From: Absidia repens | Taxonomy: Eukaryota; Mucoromycota; Mucoromycetes; Mucorales; Cunninghamellaceae | Assembly (NCBI GenBank): GCA_002105175.1 | Contig: MCGE01000005.1 | Span: 1,488,001-1,552,000, forward strand | Reading direction: 5' to 3' | DNA length: 64,000 nucleotides | In this document: piece after piece, positions 25,005 through 35,347 of the stretch | Numbering within the stretch: position 1 is the first letter of the stretch | Layout of the letters: every line of letters begins with the position of its first letter | Notes under the pieces: model-generated | The model's input: the letters and a program-made list of their open reading frames with translations, nothing else | What the model was told of the DNA's origin: nothing | The model's database searches: none | Position numbers and translations under genes: made by a program

Positions 25005-25320
25005 AAATAAATGGGACTTGTTATCAAGTATTGTGAAACTTTTTCGATGATTTTTTATTTCTATTCAAATGTAATGTCTTACTTATAATAATGTGATGGT
25101 ATGTGTGCACGTAAAAATAGGGATGATGAATACGATAGGAATTTGCGAAGTGGGTGATTCGGGGACTGAATTACGTATTATAGAATGATCGCATGTGCAT
25201 GAAATAAGGTATAGGAATAAGTGTAGGGATAAATATAAATATATACATGAAAAGATATATGGTAGATGGATAGATGGATAGATGGATGATAAGTGAATGT
25301 GTTGGTATACAATATTAACC
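25005..25320. repeat. Duplicated block, copy 1 (partner at 29612-29903)
   Basis: The stretch from GGACTTGTTATCAAGTATTG to GAATGTGTTGGTATACAA recurs in the same order at 29612-29903 with scattered substitutions and small indels. Copy 1 has an extra GATAGATG microsatellite at about 25266-25290. On the minus strand both copies share a short frame reading KSFTILDNKS, so the block could derive from a gene. Confidence 0.75.
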
Positions 25321-25829
25321 ACATCCACAATAAAAAAACGATTGATTCATATCAAATAAAAGTAATCAATATTCTCATTTTACTTTGGACTTCCTATTTT
25401 TTTTTATTTCATTACAATATAATCATTAAGCCAATTTACTTTCTACCAAAAAAACCAATAATATACATTGTGTTTAATTACTAGTCCATGTAAACATTCA
25501 ACTATCTTGTGAAATGACAATCCATATCATTTTATAAAAAAACAACTAAACAATTACTAAAATTAGAAATAACATTCAACCCTTTAATTTTCCGTCCATT
25601 AAGATCTTCTAAATACTGTTAGTCCGTTCATGAACGTGTAACAAACAAATACAATCATCTACTTTAATATATATCAGATATTTCTGGTAAGGTTCATAAA
25701 TCATTAAAGATATCAGGAAATGCATCCTTTCCAACCATGAACATAATGAAATGTCAGTCAAACCAAAAAATAGCTGTAAAGAAGCGATCAGCAAAACAAA
25801 AATGGCCATTACACAGGCTTCGGAGCTTA

Positions 25830-25960
25830 AAGCGGTAAAAAAATTTTGGTCTCCGCTCGCACTGCCATCTGGGTCATTTTGGCAAAAGCGCGGCGTAGCC
25901 GCGCCTCTCCCGGCGCTTTTTTAGCGGATTTCTATGTTTTTTTAGCGGTATGGCGGGGTA
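25830..25960. repeat. GC-rich palindromic stretch in the repeat region
   Basis: Within AT-rich DNA this stretch contains GCGCGGCGTAGCCGCGC, a perfect 7-bp stem with a GTA loop, then CCCGGCGC and repeated TTTTTTAGCGG motifs. GC-rich terminal hairpins occur at the 3' ends of Helitrons, but no CTRR terminus or second end can be assigned here. Confidence 0.4.
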
Positions 25961-26382
25961 TTTCTGTGTGTGTATGGGGATATTGGATGGGGGAAAAAAA
26001 AAAAAAATGGTATGAGTAGAAGGAGTATGTGACTAGAAAGCGGATCCAAGCAAACGTGGATGTCCAAGTATGTGTGTGGTTGAATGGTGGGCAATAATGT
26101 AGAGGCGGTTATTATGGCTGTAGGCTTTAGCTGTGAGCTTATAGGCGTAAACTTTGGGGCATTGTGCAATTAATTGTATGAGAGATGGATGGTTGGTTTG
26201 GTGGCAAAAAATGATTGTATAATATTTCTAAAGATGCATGGAAAATTTGAAGTTGAACGGTTTCGTAGTTCGTTTTATATAAAGCGAAGAAGAGTATATT
26301 GCAGGTTAATTGGATTTTGCAGGCTGTAAAGCCAGATGGGTGTGAATTCAACCGCCGCCGCCGGCAGTCTGGATTGTTGATC

Positions 26383-26438
26383 CAAAAAAAAAAAAAATGG
26401 GAGCGCAAATCCAAAAAAAAAAAAAAAAAAAAAAAAAA
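26383..26438. repeat. Two A-runs next to dispersed repeat copy C
   Basis: A14 at about 26383-26396 and A24 at about 26413-26437, separated by TGGGAGCGCAAATCC. They lie just upstream of repeat copy C. Confidence 0.85.
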
Positions 26439-26449
26439 GACAAGTCAAC

Positions 26450-26670
26450 GGGAATGAGCCAACATCTGTTCACTGTTTTTGGCTCATTGTGGACCTGGTG
26501 GTTTTGGCTTTCTGTTTAGAAATAGTTTAGAAGGGTTTTAGAAAAGGGATTTCAAGAAGCATGGGGAAGCCCTTTCATTTTGATTGTAGAATCTTGGGGA
26601 AATGTCTTGATTAGCTTAGTACATGTGTATATCTCTTTTCTTTAATAAAACATATCTCTGCTTCATTAAA
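26450..26670 (+). repeat. Dispersed polyadenylation-signal repeat, copy C
   Basis: Shows TAGTTTAGAAGGGTTTTAG, the core GCATGGGGAAGCCCTTTCAT and a 3' end TTTAATAAAACATATCTC. Its 5' part (GGCTCATTGTGG) matches the CAATGAGCC present in the minus-strand copies D and F. Confidence 0.65.
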
Positions 26671-28106
26671 CCTTGTCTTTGTTTGAAATAAATGTTTGTT
26701 TAAGCTTCATTAGAAGTTTGGAGATCCCCTTTTATAGAGATCCCTTTTAGAAATCCCTTTTTTATCGTACATCGTTCCTTCTTCTACACCGTTCATCAAG
26801 TTTAGCATCTCTCTCAGCTACTATTAGCGGCCCCCTATTTTTACATCTTCTTTCCTATTAGTATAGTATTGACTACGTATCATTATTCAATAAAAGTTTT
26901 TTTATTTTGCATTGAACAATGGAATGGCAAAGCTATTCTACTGTGACAGGCTATTGTACATACTAATGAACATACTATTATACTGTACTACGTACTATTC
27001 TTCTTTGGTAATCTATCCCTATAGTGTGGTGATCTATTTTCCAAACCAATTTCGTACTGTAAATGCCTCTACATGCTATAATGTTATAATGTTGTAAGCA
27101 ATACTGAAGTATAGAGGCTTGTTATTACTGTATGACTGTAGGCTTTCCCTCCTTTATGTTTGTTTGTTGACAGGCCTCCCGATTTTTTGTGACGGGATTG
27201 AAAATGAAAGCCCACTCCGCCTGATTTATTTTTCAAGCGGCATCCTTTATTTTCTCTCTCTCTTTCTCTTTCTTTTTGTCGTATTCCTGGTACCTGATTA
27301 GCAATATTTATGTCAAAGTATCTATACCATCATCATTTGTCATCATCCACACATATCAGGCTCGTGGTTACCCATTGCGTCCCAATAATTGTACCTAGTC
27401 ACTTTCCAGCAATCCTTACACTGGCTATGTTTCACTTGGTCTACGATCAAGATAAAAAGTTATTCATCTATCTATTCTATAATACACTATTTATTCCCTC
27501 ATCTCGAACTCTACCAATAATCCATTATCATCTACAATCATCTATCATCATAGAAATTTATTATTCCAACATCCGCTTCCCCTAGCTTTTACTATAAAAA
27601 CCCACTGTCATTTTATTATATATTAAAAAGAAAATGGACCGTAAGAAAACTCAGCTATAGTAACTTTAATTTCGTTTTTTTGTCCCTCCGACTCTTTTTT
27701 TTTTTTCTGACCCACCGCTAACGCCCTGCCCACCATAGGAGTCATCCATCCTTTTTTTTCTCAATCGCTGCCCACCCAAACACAGAGTCTTCCATCAAAA
27801 CCCACACTTCAGAAACCCCCTGCCACACAGTAGCTACATAATTAATACTATTCTTAACTTTGCTCTTCAATATACCCCACCACAATAAAATACACTGTAA
27901 TAGCTGTTTTTTTCACACAAACACATCCCTGTTTTTTTTTTTTTTTTCTACGCACAAACTTATAGAGTTGGTGTAAGAAGTCTCCATAATACCCAATCCA
28001 TTCCTTTTTCATATACTGTATATATAAACACTCATTTTTTTTTCTATACATATGTAATACACATTCGTTGAAGCTCATCATGTAAACGTACAACAATGCA
28101 ACTAAT
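26671..28106. other. AT-rich repeat region, no supported gene
   Basis: No conserved protein seen. The end (about 27600-28080) is shared with 29540-29960 and 29960-30230, including GACCGTAAGAAAACTCAGCT, TTTTTTTGTCCCTCCGACTC and CAATCGCTGCCCACCCAAAC. This suggests nested duplication of the whole block. A CT microsatellite lies near 27253-27275. Confidence 0.5.
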
Positions 28107-28320
28107 TATGAGAAAAAGAACATATTTATTCAGACGTAGATACAAACGATAACAAACTATCACTAAACTAATGAGTGCTAATCTACTGACGTTCCCAAAT
28201 CCTACATCCAAAATGAAAGGGTTTTCCCATGATGTTTGTTTTGCGTTTTTTAAATCGCCCCTAATTCATATTCTAACACTAATCCTAAATCACCAGTACC
28301 CCAATGAGCCATGCCATCAT
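28107..28320 (-). repeat. Dispersed polyadenylation-signal repeat, copy D
   Basis: Minus-strand copy with core CATGGGAAAACCCTTTCAT and 3' end CTACGTCTGAATAAATATG. Copies D and F are close to each other and sit in a longer duplicated block. Confidence 0.7.
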
Positions 28321-28614
28321 ATCATTCAGACTATCATGAAGGAAAAAAATAAAAAGAAAGAAAAAGAGAGGGAAAAAAAAGGGGACCAAAAAAAAAAAAA
28401 AATAGAAAGCAAAATGCGGAGCCTGAATCATCCAGCTTTTTTTTTATGTCAAAGAATCAGGGAACTGCAAATAAAAATTAAATCGCCATAATTACCATAG
28501 CATACTTCGTTTTATCTTCCAGTGGAAAGGCAGTTGCAACCACTGCATAATCAAACTCTAATCTCTCCGACGCATTTCAAGTAAGCTATTATTTCAGCAC
28601 ACAGAAAACCACAA

Positions 28615-28735
28615 AAAACCCATTGACGACGCGCTGAGCACGGCGGTTGGGCCCCAAGGGGCTGCCCACCAAAGTGCGAAATGGCGGAGGCTCTAATCCT
28701 GTCCCATCGAAACCCACACTTTAATAAAATAACTG
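28615..28735. repeat. GC-richer interspersed motif, copy 1 of 3
   Basis: TTGACGACGCGCTGAGCACG, then GGTTGGGCCCCAAGGGGCTG and GTGCGAAATGGCGGAGGC. It recurs at about 29383-29487 and 30776-30855, and a decayed form lies at about 29955-30000. It contains the palindrome GGGCCCC. No function is recognised. Confidence 0.75.
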
Positions 28736-28918
28736 TTCCGTGCCCAAAGTAGAAACATCTCCTGTCATTTTTTATATTTGTATACAAATGTGCCTCCGTG
28801 CCCAAAGTAGAAACATTTCCTGTCATTTTTTATATTTGTATACAAATATGCTTCTGTGCCCAAAGTGTAACATCTCCTCTTTTGCTTCCGTGCCCAAAGT
28901 AGAAACATTTCCTGTATA
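28736..28918. repeat. Tandem repeat of about 60 bp
   Basis: Three to four imperfect tandem units, each starting CCGTGCCCAAAGTAGAAACA. The first two carry CCTGTCATTTTTTATATTTG; the last two are shortened. Confidence 0.85.
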
Positions 28919-29014
28919 AACGTCCCCCCACACACACACCGTTTTTTTTTTCACGCACATATGCCATGCCCATTCAGCGAGACATTGAAAGGCATGAAAG
29001 AGAATAATAATAAA

Positions 29015-29215
29015 AAGACAAGACATGTTTAATTCTGATATAGATGCAATATAAACTATGATAACTAACGCTAAGCTGAGCTAATGACACTATTCTAAAA
29101 TGAATGTTAATTTGAGGACGGTCAAAGATTACGAATCCAAAATGGAAGGGTTTCCCCATGATGTTTGTATTGCACTTTTCAAAAGGCCCCTGATTCAAGT
29201 TCTAACCACTAATCC
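29015..29215 (-). repeat. Dispersed polyadenylation-signal repeat, copy E
   Basis: Minus-strand copy with core CATGGGGAAACCCTTCCAT and flanking AATCAGGGGCCTTTTGAAA. Its signal hexamer is altered (GAATTAAAC), so this copy looks older. Confidence 0.65.
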
Positions 29216-29382
29216 AAGATCACTAAATCCGCAGTTGAAGTTGATGTTCTAAAAAAAAAAAAACGAAAGAAAGAGGAAGAAAAAAAAAAGGGCGAGAAAA
29301 TTTAAATCCATGAGAGGCGGAGTACGAATGGTTCAGTCACCCTATTTTTCCACCTTCCATTTTTTTTTAAAAAAGTATCTAT

Positions 29383-29550
29383 TGACGACGCGCTGAGCAC
29401 GACGGTTGGGCCCCAAGGGGCTGCCCACCAAAGTGCGAAATGGCGGAGGCTTTAATCCTATCCCATCGAAACCCACACTTTAATAAAAACTGTGACACCC
29501 AGTAAATCGAAAGATTTCCAAAAGCTCCAGCGGAGCGCCAGAGCGTTTAT
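29383..29550. repeat. GC-richer interspersed motif, copy 2, with GCTCCAGCGGAGC hairpin
   Basis: Second copy of the GACGACGCGCTGAGCACG motif, followed by AACTGTGACACCCAGTAAAT and GCTCCAGCGGAGC, a 5-bp inverted repeat with AGC loop. The same order recurs at 30776-30920. Confidence 0.7.
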
Positions 29551-29611
29551 TATATATTAAAAAAATTAACGACCGTAAGAAAACTCAGCTATAGTTGTTA
29601 TATTATAGAAT

Positions 29612-29903
29612 AAAATAGGACTTGTTATCAAGTATTGTGAAACTTTTGGATAATTCTTTATTTCTATTCAAATGTATTGTCTTATTTATACTGATGTGAT
29701 GGTATGTGGTTATGTAAAAATAGGGGTGATGAATATGATAGGAATTTGTGTAGTGTGTGATTCGGGGTCTGAATTACGTATTATGGAATGATCGCATATG
29801 CATGAACTAAGGTATAGGAATAAGTGTATAGATAAATATGAATATGTATATATGAAAAGGTATATGGTAGATGGAATGATAGGTGAATGTGTTGGTATAC
29901 AAC
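29612..29903. repeat. Duplicated block, copy 2 (partner at 25005-25320)
   Basis: Same order of landmarks as 25005-25320, from GGACTTGTTATCAAGTATTG to GAATGTGTTGGTATACAA, without the expanded GATAGATG repeat. Confidence 0.75.
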
Positions 29904-30269
29904 AATAGTAACTTTAATTTTGTTTTTTTGTCCCTCCGACTCTTTTTTTTTTTAGACCAAGCCCTGAGCAAACGACCGTTGGGTCCCAAGGCACTGTCCA
30001 TCCTTTTTTTTTTCTCAATCGCTGCCCACCCAAACACAGACTCTTCTATCAAAACCCACACTCAGAAACCCCCTGCCCCCAGTAGCTACATAATTAATAC
30101 TATTTTTAACTTTACTCTTCAAAATTTTCCCACCACAATAAAATACACTGTAATAGCTGTTTTTTCACACAAACACATCCCTTATATATATATATAGACA
30201 CACTTTTTTTTTTCTATGCATATGTAATACACATTCAATGAAGCTCATAATGTAAACGCACAACAGAGA

Positions 30270-30490
30270 TACAAAATATAATAAAAAGAACATATTTATT
30301 CAGTCGTAGATATAAACAACGACAAACTATTACTAAACTAATGAGTGCTAATCTACTGTCGTTCCCAAATCCTACATCCAAAATGAAAGGGGTTTCCCAT
30401 GATGTTTGTTTTGCGTTTTTTAAAACGCCCCTAATTCAAGTTCTAACCACTAATCCTAAATCACCAATACCCCAATGAGCCATGCCATCA
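30270..30490 (-). repeat. Dispersed polyadenylation-signal repeat, copy F
   Basis: Minus-strand copy nearly matching copy D: core CATGGGAAACCCCTTTCAT, 3' end CTACGACTGAATAAATATG and the same CAATGAGCCATGCC flank. Confidence 0.7.
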
Positions 30491-30775
30491 TATCATTCAG
30501 ACTATCATGAAGGAAAAAATAAAAAGAAAGAAGAAGAGAGGGAAAAAAAGGGACCAAAAAAAAATAGAAAGCAAAATGCGGAGCCTGAATCATCCAGCTT
30601 TTTTTTTATGTCAAAGAATCAGGGAACTGCAAATAAAAATTAAATCGCCATAATTATCATAGCGCATAATTCGTTTTATCTTCCAGTGGAAAGCCAGTTG
30701 CAACCACTACATAATCAAACTCTAATCTCTCCGACGCATTTCAATTAAGCTATTATTACAGCACACAAAAAACCC

Positions 30776-30920
30776 ATTGACGACGCGCTGAGCACGACGG
30801 TTGGGCCCCAAGGGGCCGCCCACCATAGTGCGAAATGGCGGAGGCTTTAATCCTAAAAACTGTAACACCCAGTAAACCGAAAGATTTCCAAAAGCTCCAG
30901 CGGAGCGCCAGAGCGTTTAT
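30776..30920. repeat. GC-richer interspersed motif, copy 3, with GCTCCAGCGGAGC hairpin
   Basis: Third copy of the GACGACGCGCTGAGCACG motif, followed again by ACACCCAGTAAACCGAAAG and GCTCCAGCGGAGCGCC. It matches copy 2 in order and spacing, apart from a deletion between the two parts. Confidence 0.7.
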
Positions 30921-30994
30921 TCAATAAAAAAAACATATCAATTGTATCACTTATTTTTACTCTTTTCTCCTATTTATACAATCATTTCAGTGTC

Positions 30995-31690
30995 ACAGTG
31001 GAAAAAAAATCGGTCAATCAATTTTAATCAAAAAAAGGCCATATTTTTTGATTAAAATTGATTGAACTGATTGAAATTGATTGAATTTGATTGAACATGC
31101 CGTCTACTGTATGTCAACTGAAGATTCAGTTGATGTATATTTTTACAAATATACCCCAGTCAGGCAGTAGATGAAGATATTGTATGAGTCATCTTTTTAC
31201 AAACATCCCCCTCCCCTCTCCCCCTTCATACGAGTATTCACAAATACAACATGTCTACTGTGAGTATTTCTCTTCCACAACAACACTACTATATCCTACA
31301 AAAAGCAATATAATACATACCCTACAAAAACAAATCAATGCATACCCTACAAAACAACACAACACATACTCTACAAAACAACACAACACATACTCTACAA
31401 TAGATAAATAACACATATCCCTCAAAGAATAATATATTTGACACGAAAACAACACACGTATTCCACAAAAACAACGTACACAAATATTTTTTCAAATGTG
31501 ATTTTCTTTATTGCAGTGATATGATAAAATAGACAGTATAGTAAAATTAAAGACAATATACTGTATAGTAACATATAGAGATGAAGAGGATACTAAGATG
31601 AAGGGGCAGATGATAGGACTGATGTGCACACTAAAATAATGGGAATTAAGTTCACTAGTGTGGAGAGGAGACGATGGAGATGAGCATTAA
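30995..31690. repeat. Duplicated block, copy 2 (partner at 22225-22790)
   Basis: Begins at GTCACAGTGGAAAAAAA and shares the ordered landmarks listed for copy 1. Unlike copy 1 it has a perfect hairpin at 31014-31065 and an expanded ACACATACTCTACAAAACA-type tandem repeat at about 31300-31410. Confidence 0.7.
31014..31065. repeat. Perfect 22-bp inverted repeat
   Basis: The arm TCAATCAATTTTAATCAAAAAA (31014-31035) is exactly complementary to 31044-31065, with an 8-nt loop AGGCCATA. The stem is AT-rich and would form a cruciform or an RNA hairpin. Further GATTGAA repeats follow it. Confidence 0.9.
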
Positions 31691-31904
31691 AGAGGAAAGA
31701 GAGGAATTTTATAACACTCTTATCATATACTCACAGTAGCCCGATGATTCAATCCCCGCCATTATTTTTTATTTATTTATTTTGTTCTTCCTTTTGTTTT
31801 TTTTTTTTTTATCATCACCCTAGCCATCATGGATTTCTTGTAATGTGTTTTTGTTTTTTGAATACTGTAGGTAACTGCTATGAACCATTCCAACCGGTGA
31901 TGTT

Positions 31905-32170
31905 TGTTTGTCTCTTTTCTTCATCTTTGTTGACAGCCCGGTAAGCATTTGAAAGTAGAACCCCCCCCCCCCAAAAAAAAAAAATAAAGCATTCTCACTT
32001 ATCACTTCTGGCTTTTATCGTTTAGGACTGTACATTACTCTTGCCTTCCTTTTCTTCATCTCTGTTTACAGACCGGTAAGCATCTGATTGTAGACCCCCC
32101 CCTCCCAAAAAAAAAAGGGCATTCTCACTTATCACTTGTCTGTTTATCCTTTAGCGCTGCACATTGCTTT
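31905..32170 (+). repeat. Tandem pair with conserved splice-like signals
   Basis: Two units of about 130 bp. Each has CTTTTCTTCATCTYTGTT, an ACAG, four bases, then CGGTAAGCAT, a C-run and A-run, ATTCTCACTTATCACTT, and TTTAG followed by CTGYACATT. The ACAG, GGTAAGC and TTTAG elements look like intron borders. The units may be duplicated exon-intron modules of a decaying gene or transcript. Confidence 0.55.
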
Positions 32171-32283
32171 TGTCATCTTTTGTGGAGTATAACTAGAAGG
32201 TAAGAAAACTGGGTGGTGAAACATTATTACGTGTCGCTTTTTCACACATACTAAGTTTTTCGTATCCTTTTTTCTCGTAGGCC

Positions 32284-32319
<36 letters not shown>

Positions 32320-32325
32320 GTAGAT

Positions 32326-32536
32326 ATGACTTGGTTCCCTGTACAGCATTACAAATATTTCCCAAGATGTAAGGTAACTGCACGAACAAAACATTGCCTT
32401 CTGCAAAACAGTACACTCATACTATTCTCTTATAGCACAACTGCCCCTGCTTCATACTGAATGGTGTTGCTGCGTCCGAGGAGATAATGGCCTATCTTTG
32501 CTTCTGTTGGAGGAAGCTCCTTCAGAAGCTATTTAG
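32326..32536 (+). CDS. Possible small two-exon gene or gene remnant
   Basis: An ATG at 32326 begins MTWFPVQHYKYFPR. A plausible intron (32369-32435, GTAAGG...TTATAG) joins this in frame to a second exon reading on through HTEWCCCVRGDNG to LLEEAPSEAI and stop 32534-32536, 47 residues in all. An AATAAAA signal follows at about 32686. Splice-like signals upstream (tandem pair at 31905-32170 and an intron-like GTAAG...TACTAAG...TAG at about 32200-32280) suggest more 5' exons. No homology is recognised; low confidence. Confidence 0.25.
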
Positions 32537-32813
32537 CAGTAGTTTTGGGTTTAGGTTCGGGTTTGGGGTTTTGTTAAGTATGTAGTATGTTGTATCTCTG
32601 TATAGTTGGTATTAGTTGTATTTTATTATTATAATAATTATTTGTATGTAGCATTGGTAGTATTATTATCATTATTATTACGTTTGAATAAAAAAGCCCT
32701 TTTTGTTGACCCAATTATATGAATGTATAGAAGCTATAGCATTGATGTCAAGAAGTATGTATTTTAAATGAGTCATCGTATCAGTCCGTATACACCCTTG
32801 TATCGTCCAATAA

Positions 32814-32939
32814 GTGATCATCATTTTTGTCGGCTTCGCTGGTGAAGCTGCCCTGGACAGCCGTGGCGTGCCATTGGTGGTTTCGACTGGAACCAAGCGC
32901 CGGAAGAAGCGACACTCCTCGTTGGTTCCTAAATGGTAG
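32814..32939 (+). pseudogene. Short open frame with basic C-terminus, possible gene remnant
   Basis: An open frame after the stop at 32811 reads VGFAGEAALDSRGVPLVV, then TGTKRRKKRHSSLVPKW and stop. GC content is higher than in its surroundings and the residue pattern looks coding. No start codon and no recognised family; it could be the 3' exon of a decayed gene or transposon. Confidence 0.25.
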
Positions 32940-33255
32940 CGACAACATCAATAGCATGAATCATGTAGTTTCACTTCCCTTTTGTCTAACTTATATAGTA
33001 TAGTTTATATATTTCTTTAGTAGCCTTTATTTCTATTAGTTCCCCATTTTAATTAACGATAAAGACGAAATAGTATAAATATCTATATATTTTATTCTTT
33101 AATAAAAAGACAACTTATATTCTACATCTAAATCTACTTGTAACTATCTTTGAATACTTTACTAACCTACTCTAAGCTAAAATATTGAACCCTTTACCAC
33201 ATTTGGAAGTAAACTTTTGACTTTACTATTTATATTACCTCGAAGTCAACATTTC

Positions 33256-33531
33256 TGATACGTGTGGTGCTTATAATATGATGTGAGGGTGTTCGGCAGT
33301 GGGTTCCAAGGTCGTATTACTTAACAATACGATATTCAACAATTCAAATAACAAAATCCAAAATAACAAATTCAACGTCGTGATCGATATACAGTTCAAG
33401 ATAAAGATGTGTTTTATTTAGCTGTCAAAGAAAATAAAATAAATACTAAAAAAGGAACGGTCACTAGGGGAAATGGTCGGTCACACGCTGAATATACCGA
33501 TCTGCTTCATATACAACGTGGCCACGTTTCA
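33256..33531 (-). repeat. 3' LTR of element 1
   Basis: 276 bp, TG...CA ends, apparently identical to 39016-39291 at an exact offset of 5760 bp. Confidence 0.95.
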
Positions 33532-33545
33532 TCCCCCCCACCTTA
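33532..33545 (-). other. Polypurine tract of element 1
   Basis: On the minus strand AAGGTGGGGGGGA lies directly against the 3' LTR, the expected primer site for plus-strand DNA synthesis. Confidence 0.8.
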
Positions 33546-33615
33546 AACTAAACTACAAATAAAATAATGAATATAAACTACAAAATAACATATAAAAAAT
33601 AATAAAATCACTAAA

Positions 33616-35121
33616 CTACAGAAGGCTTTCGTAATCCGCATCGTCACGCAGCTGTCGTCGATCCAAATACTGTTCCAATTGATGTGCGCCAGAGGAAACT
33701 TGAGGGATCATATTCTTTCGTTGCACATAGGTTTTCAGTTGATCGCCATTCACCGGCTTTTCAATTCGTTTTCCACCAGGACCAACCAGTTGATAAGTGC
33801 CATTACCGTACGAGCGAGCCACAACAAAAGGACCAATCCACTTATCACCAAATTTCTTGCCAACGGTATAGTTTTCCATAAGCAACACCTTGCTTCCAAC
33901 ATCATAAAGTTTCCTATGAACCTTCTCGTCGTATCGCGTTTTCTGTTTCGCTTGTCGTTCGGCTACCTTGGTCTTGGCTTCCAATTTCAATCTTGCTATG
34001 ACACCAGTGATTTGTTCTACCCTTTCTTGAATCATTGCTTGGTGATCGCCTTGCACAAAATCAATTCGAGGAGCAGACCATAAAGCAGGAGTTCTCATGT
34101 TGTACCCAAAAAGTAACATAGAAGGAGTGACACCCGTCGTTTCATTCGGCATAGTTCGTATTGCTAAGATCGCTTCATTCAGTTTCGTGTCCCAAAGGTC
34201 GTCATCTTGATTTCTTGCTATTTTTGCCAGAGTGTTCACCACGGTTTGATTCATGCGTTCTACCATTCCGTTCGTCTGAGGTCGAAAAGAGGTCGTTGTC
34301 AAGTGTCTGCAGCCAATACGCTTCAAAAAGTGTTCCACATAAGTTGCCAGAAAGTTTGAACCACGGTCAGTTAAAATGTAGGAGGGTACACCAAAGTCCT
34401 TGACCACACAATCGAATAGAAAATCAGCAGTAGTAGTTTCGTTAATATTGGGCACCGCCGCCACCACAGGCCATTTCGTAAGATAATCAACGGCTACAAG
34501 AAGATATTTGTTTCCCAGTCTAGATTCGTTCACCGGTCCAACAGCATCGACACCAATCATATAAAATGGATGAGGAGGGGCAGGTATCGGTCTTGCTGGT
34601 TCCACCCTTACATGCCTTCTTCTTGCTCTTCGTTGACATGTGTCGCACGATTCCACCAGGTCTTTCACCCTTTGATATAAATGGTACCCGTCGAATTCCA
34701 AACGTAGTCTTCGCCATGTGTTGGTGACGCCAAAGTGTCCTTCGTCGTGTACTTTTAGTATTACTTCGTCAGCGTTACCGGTGTGTAGGACTTCTTGCAG
34801 AGTTTGGCCAGCTCCATTCTTTGTAAACAGCCTTCCAGAGATAGATATATACCGCCTGGCCATCGTTCTAATTGATCGTCTTTGTTTTTCCGTGTTGCAA
34901 CCGATCGGGAAGGTGTTATTGGTGAGGTAATTCGATAGGGCGATGTACCTTGCGATATCCATTTTGCACTTCTGTTTCCGGTCTACCCGTGGGTCTGACT
35001 GTTTCCGTGTCGATCGTTGTTGTTGTTGTTGTTGTTGTTGTTGCTGTTGTTGCTGTTGTTGTCGTTGTTGTTGTAGTTGTCGTTGGTTGTATGTCGTTGT
35101 CGTTGTGGTTGTAATGTTCAT
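33616..35121 (-). CDS. Integrase of element 1 (separate ORF)
   Basis: ATG at 35121, 501 residues. A polyglutamine-rich N-terminal extension is followed by the HHCC zinc-binding region (VHDEGHFGVT and SCDTCQRR), the core with catalytic D, D, E in MIGVDAVGPV, YILTDRGSNF and QTNGMVERMN, and a C-terminal GPF module (KWIGPFVVARSYGNGTYQLV). There is no chromodomain. This ORF is separated from the RT-RNase H ORF by a stop codon and about 120 bp of oligo(A) on the coding strand, so integrase is not made as a simple pol fusion. The DDE core looks intact. Confidence 0.92.
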   Translation of the reverse strand: MNITTTTTTTYNQRQLQQQRQQQQQQQQQQQQQQQRSTRKQSDPRVDRKQKCKMDIARYIALSNYLTNNTFPIGCNTEKQRRSIRTMARRYISISGRLFTKNGAGQTLQEVLHTGNADEVILKVHDEGHFGVTNTWRRLRLEFDGYHLYQRVKDLVESCDTCQRRARRRHVRVEPARPIPAPPHPFYMIGVDAVGPVNESRLGNKYLLVAVDYLTKWPVVAAVPNINETTTADFLFDCVVKDFGVPSYILTDRGSNFLATYVEHFLKRIGCRHLTTTSFRPQTNGMVERMNQTVVNTLAKIARNQDDDLWDTKLNEAILAIRTMPNETTGVTPSMLLFGYNMRTPALWSAPRIDFVQGDHQAMIQERVEQITGVIARLKLEAKTKVAERQAKQKTRYDEKVHRKLYDVGSKVLLMENYTVGKKFGDKWIGPFVVARSYGNGTYQLVGPGGKRIEKPVNGDQLKTYVQRKNMIPQVSSGAHQLEQYLDRRQLRDDADYESLL

Positions 35122-35218
35122 GTAATTCTAATCTAAGGGGTTTCTATTCTAAAAGGGGTTTCTAATCTAAGTGAAAAATTTCTAATCTACAAGGAAGCAA
35201 ACCGACTTGCTTGTCACC

Positions 35219-35237
35219 ATTTTTTTTTTTTTTTTTC

Positions 35238-35269
<32 letters not shown>

Positions 35270-35298
35270 CAGATCACTTTTTTTTTTTTTTTCAGATC

Positions 35299-35341
<43 letters not shown>
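35219..35341. repeat. Oligo(T) array between RNase H and integrase ORFs, element 1
   Basis: Four T-runs of about 18, 26, 15 and 42 bases, separated by CATGCC, CAGATCAC and CAGATCG. On the coding strand these are A-runs in the spacer after the RNase H stop (35348) and before the integrase ATG (35121). Confidence 0.95.
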
Positions 35342-35346
<5 letters not shown>

Positions 35347-35347
35347 T

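Noticed and set aside
28736..28918. CRISPR-like array
   Set aside because: Units are adjacent with no spacers and lie in eukaryotic repeat DNA; it is a simple tandem repeat.
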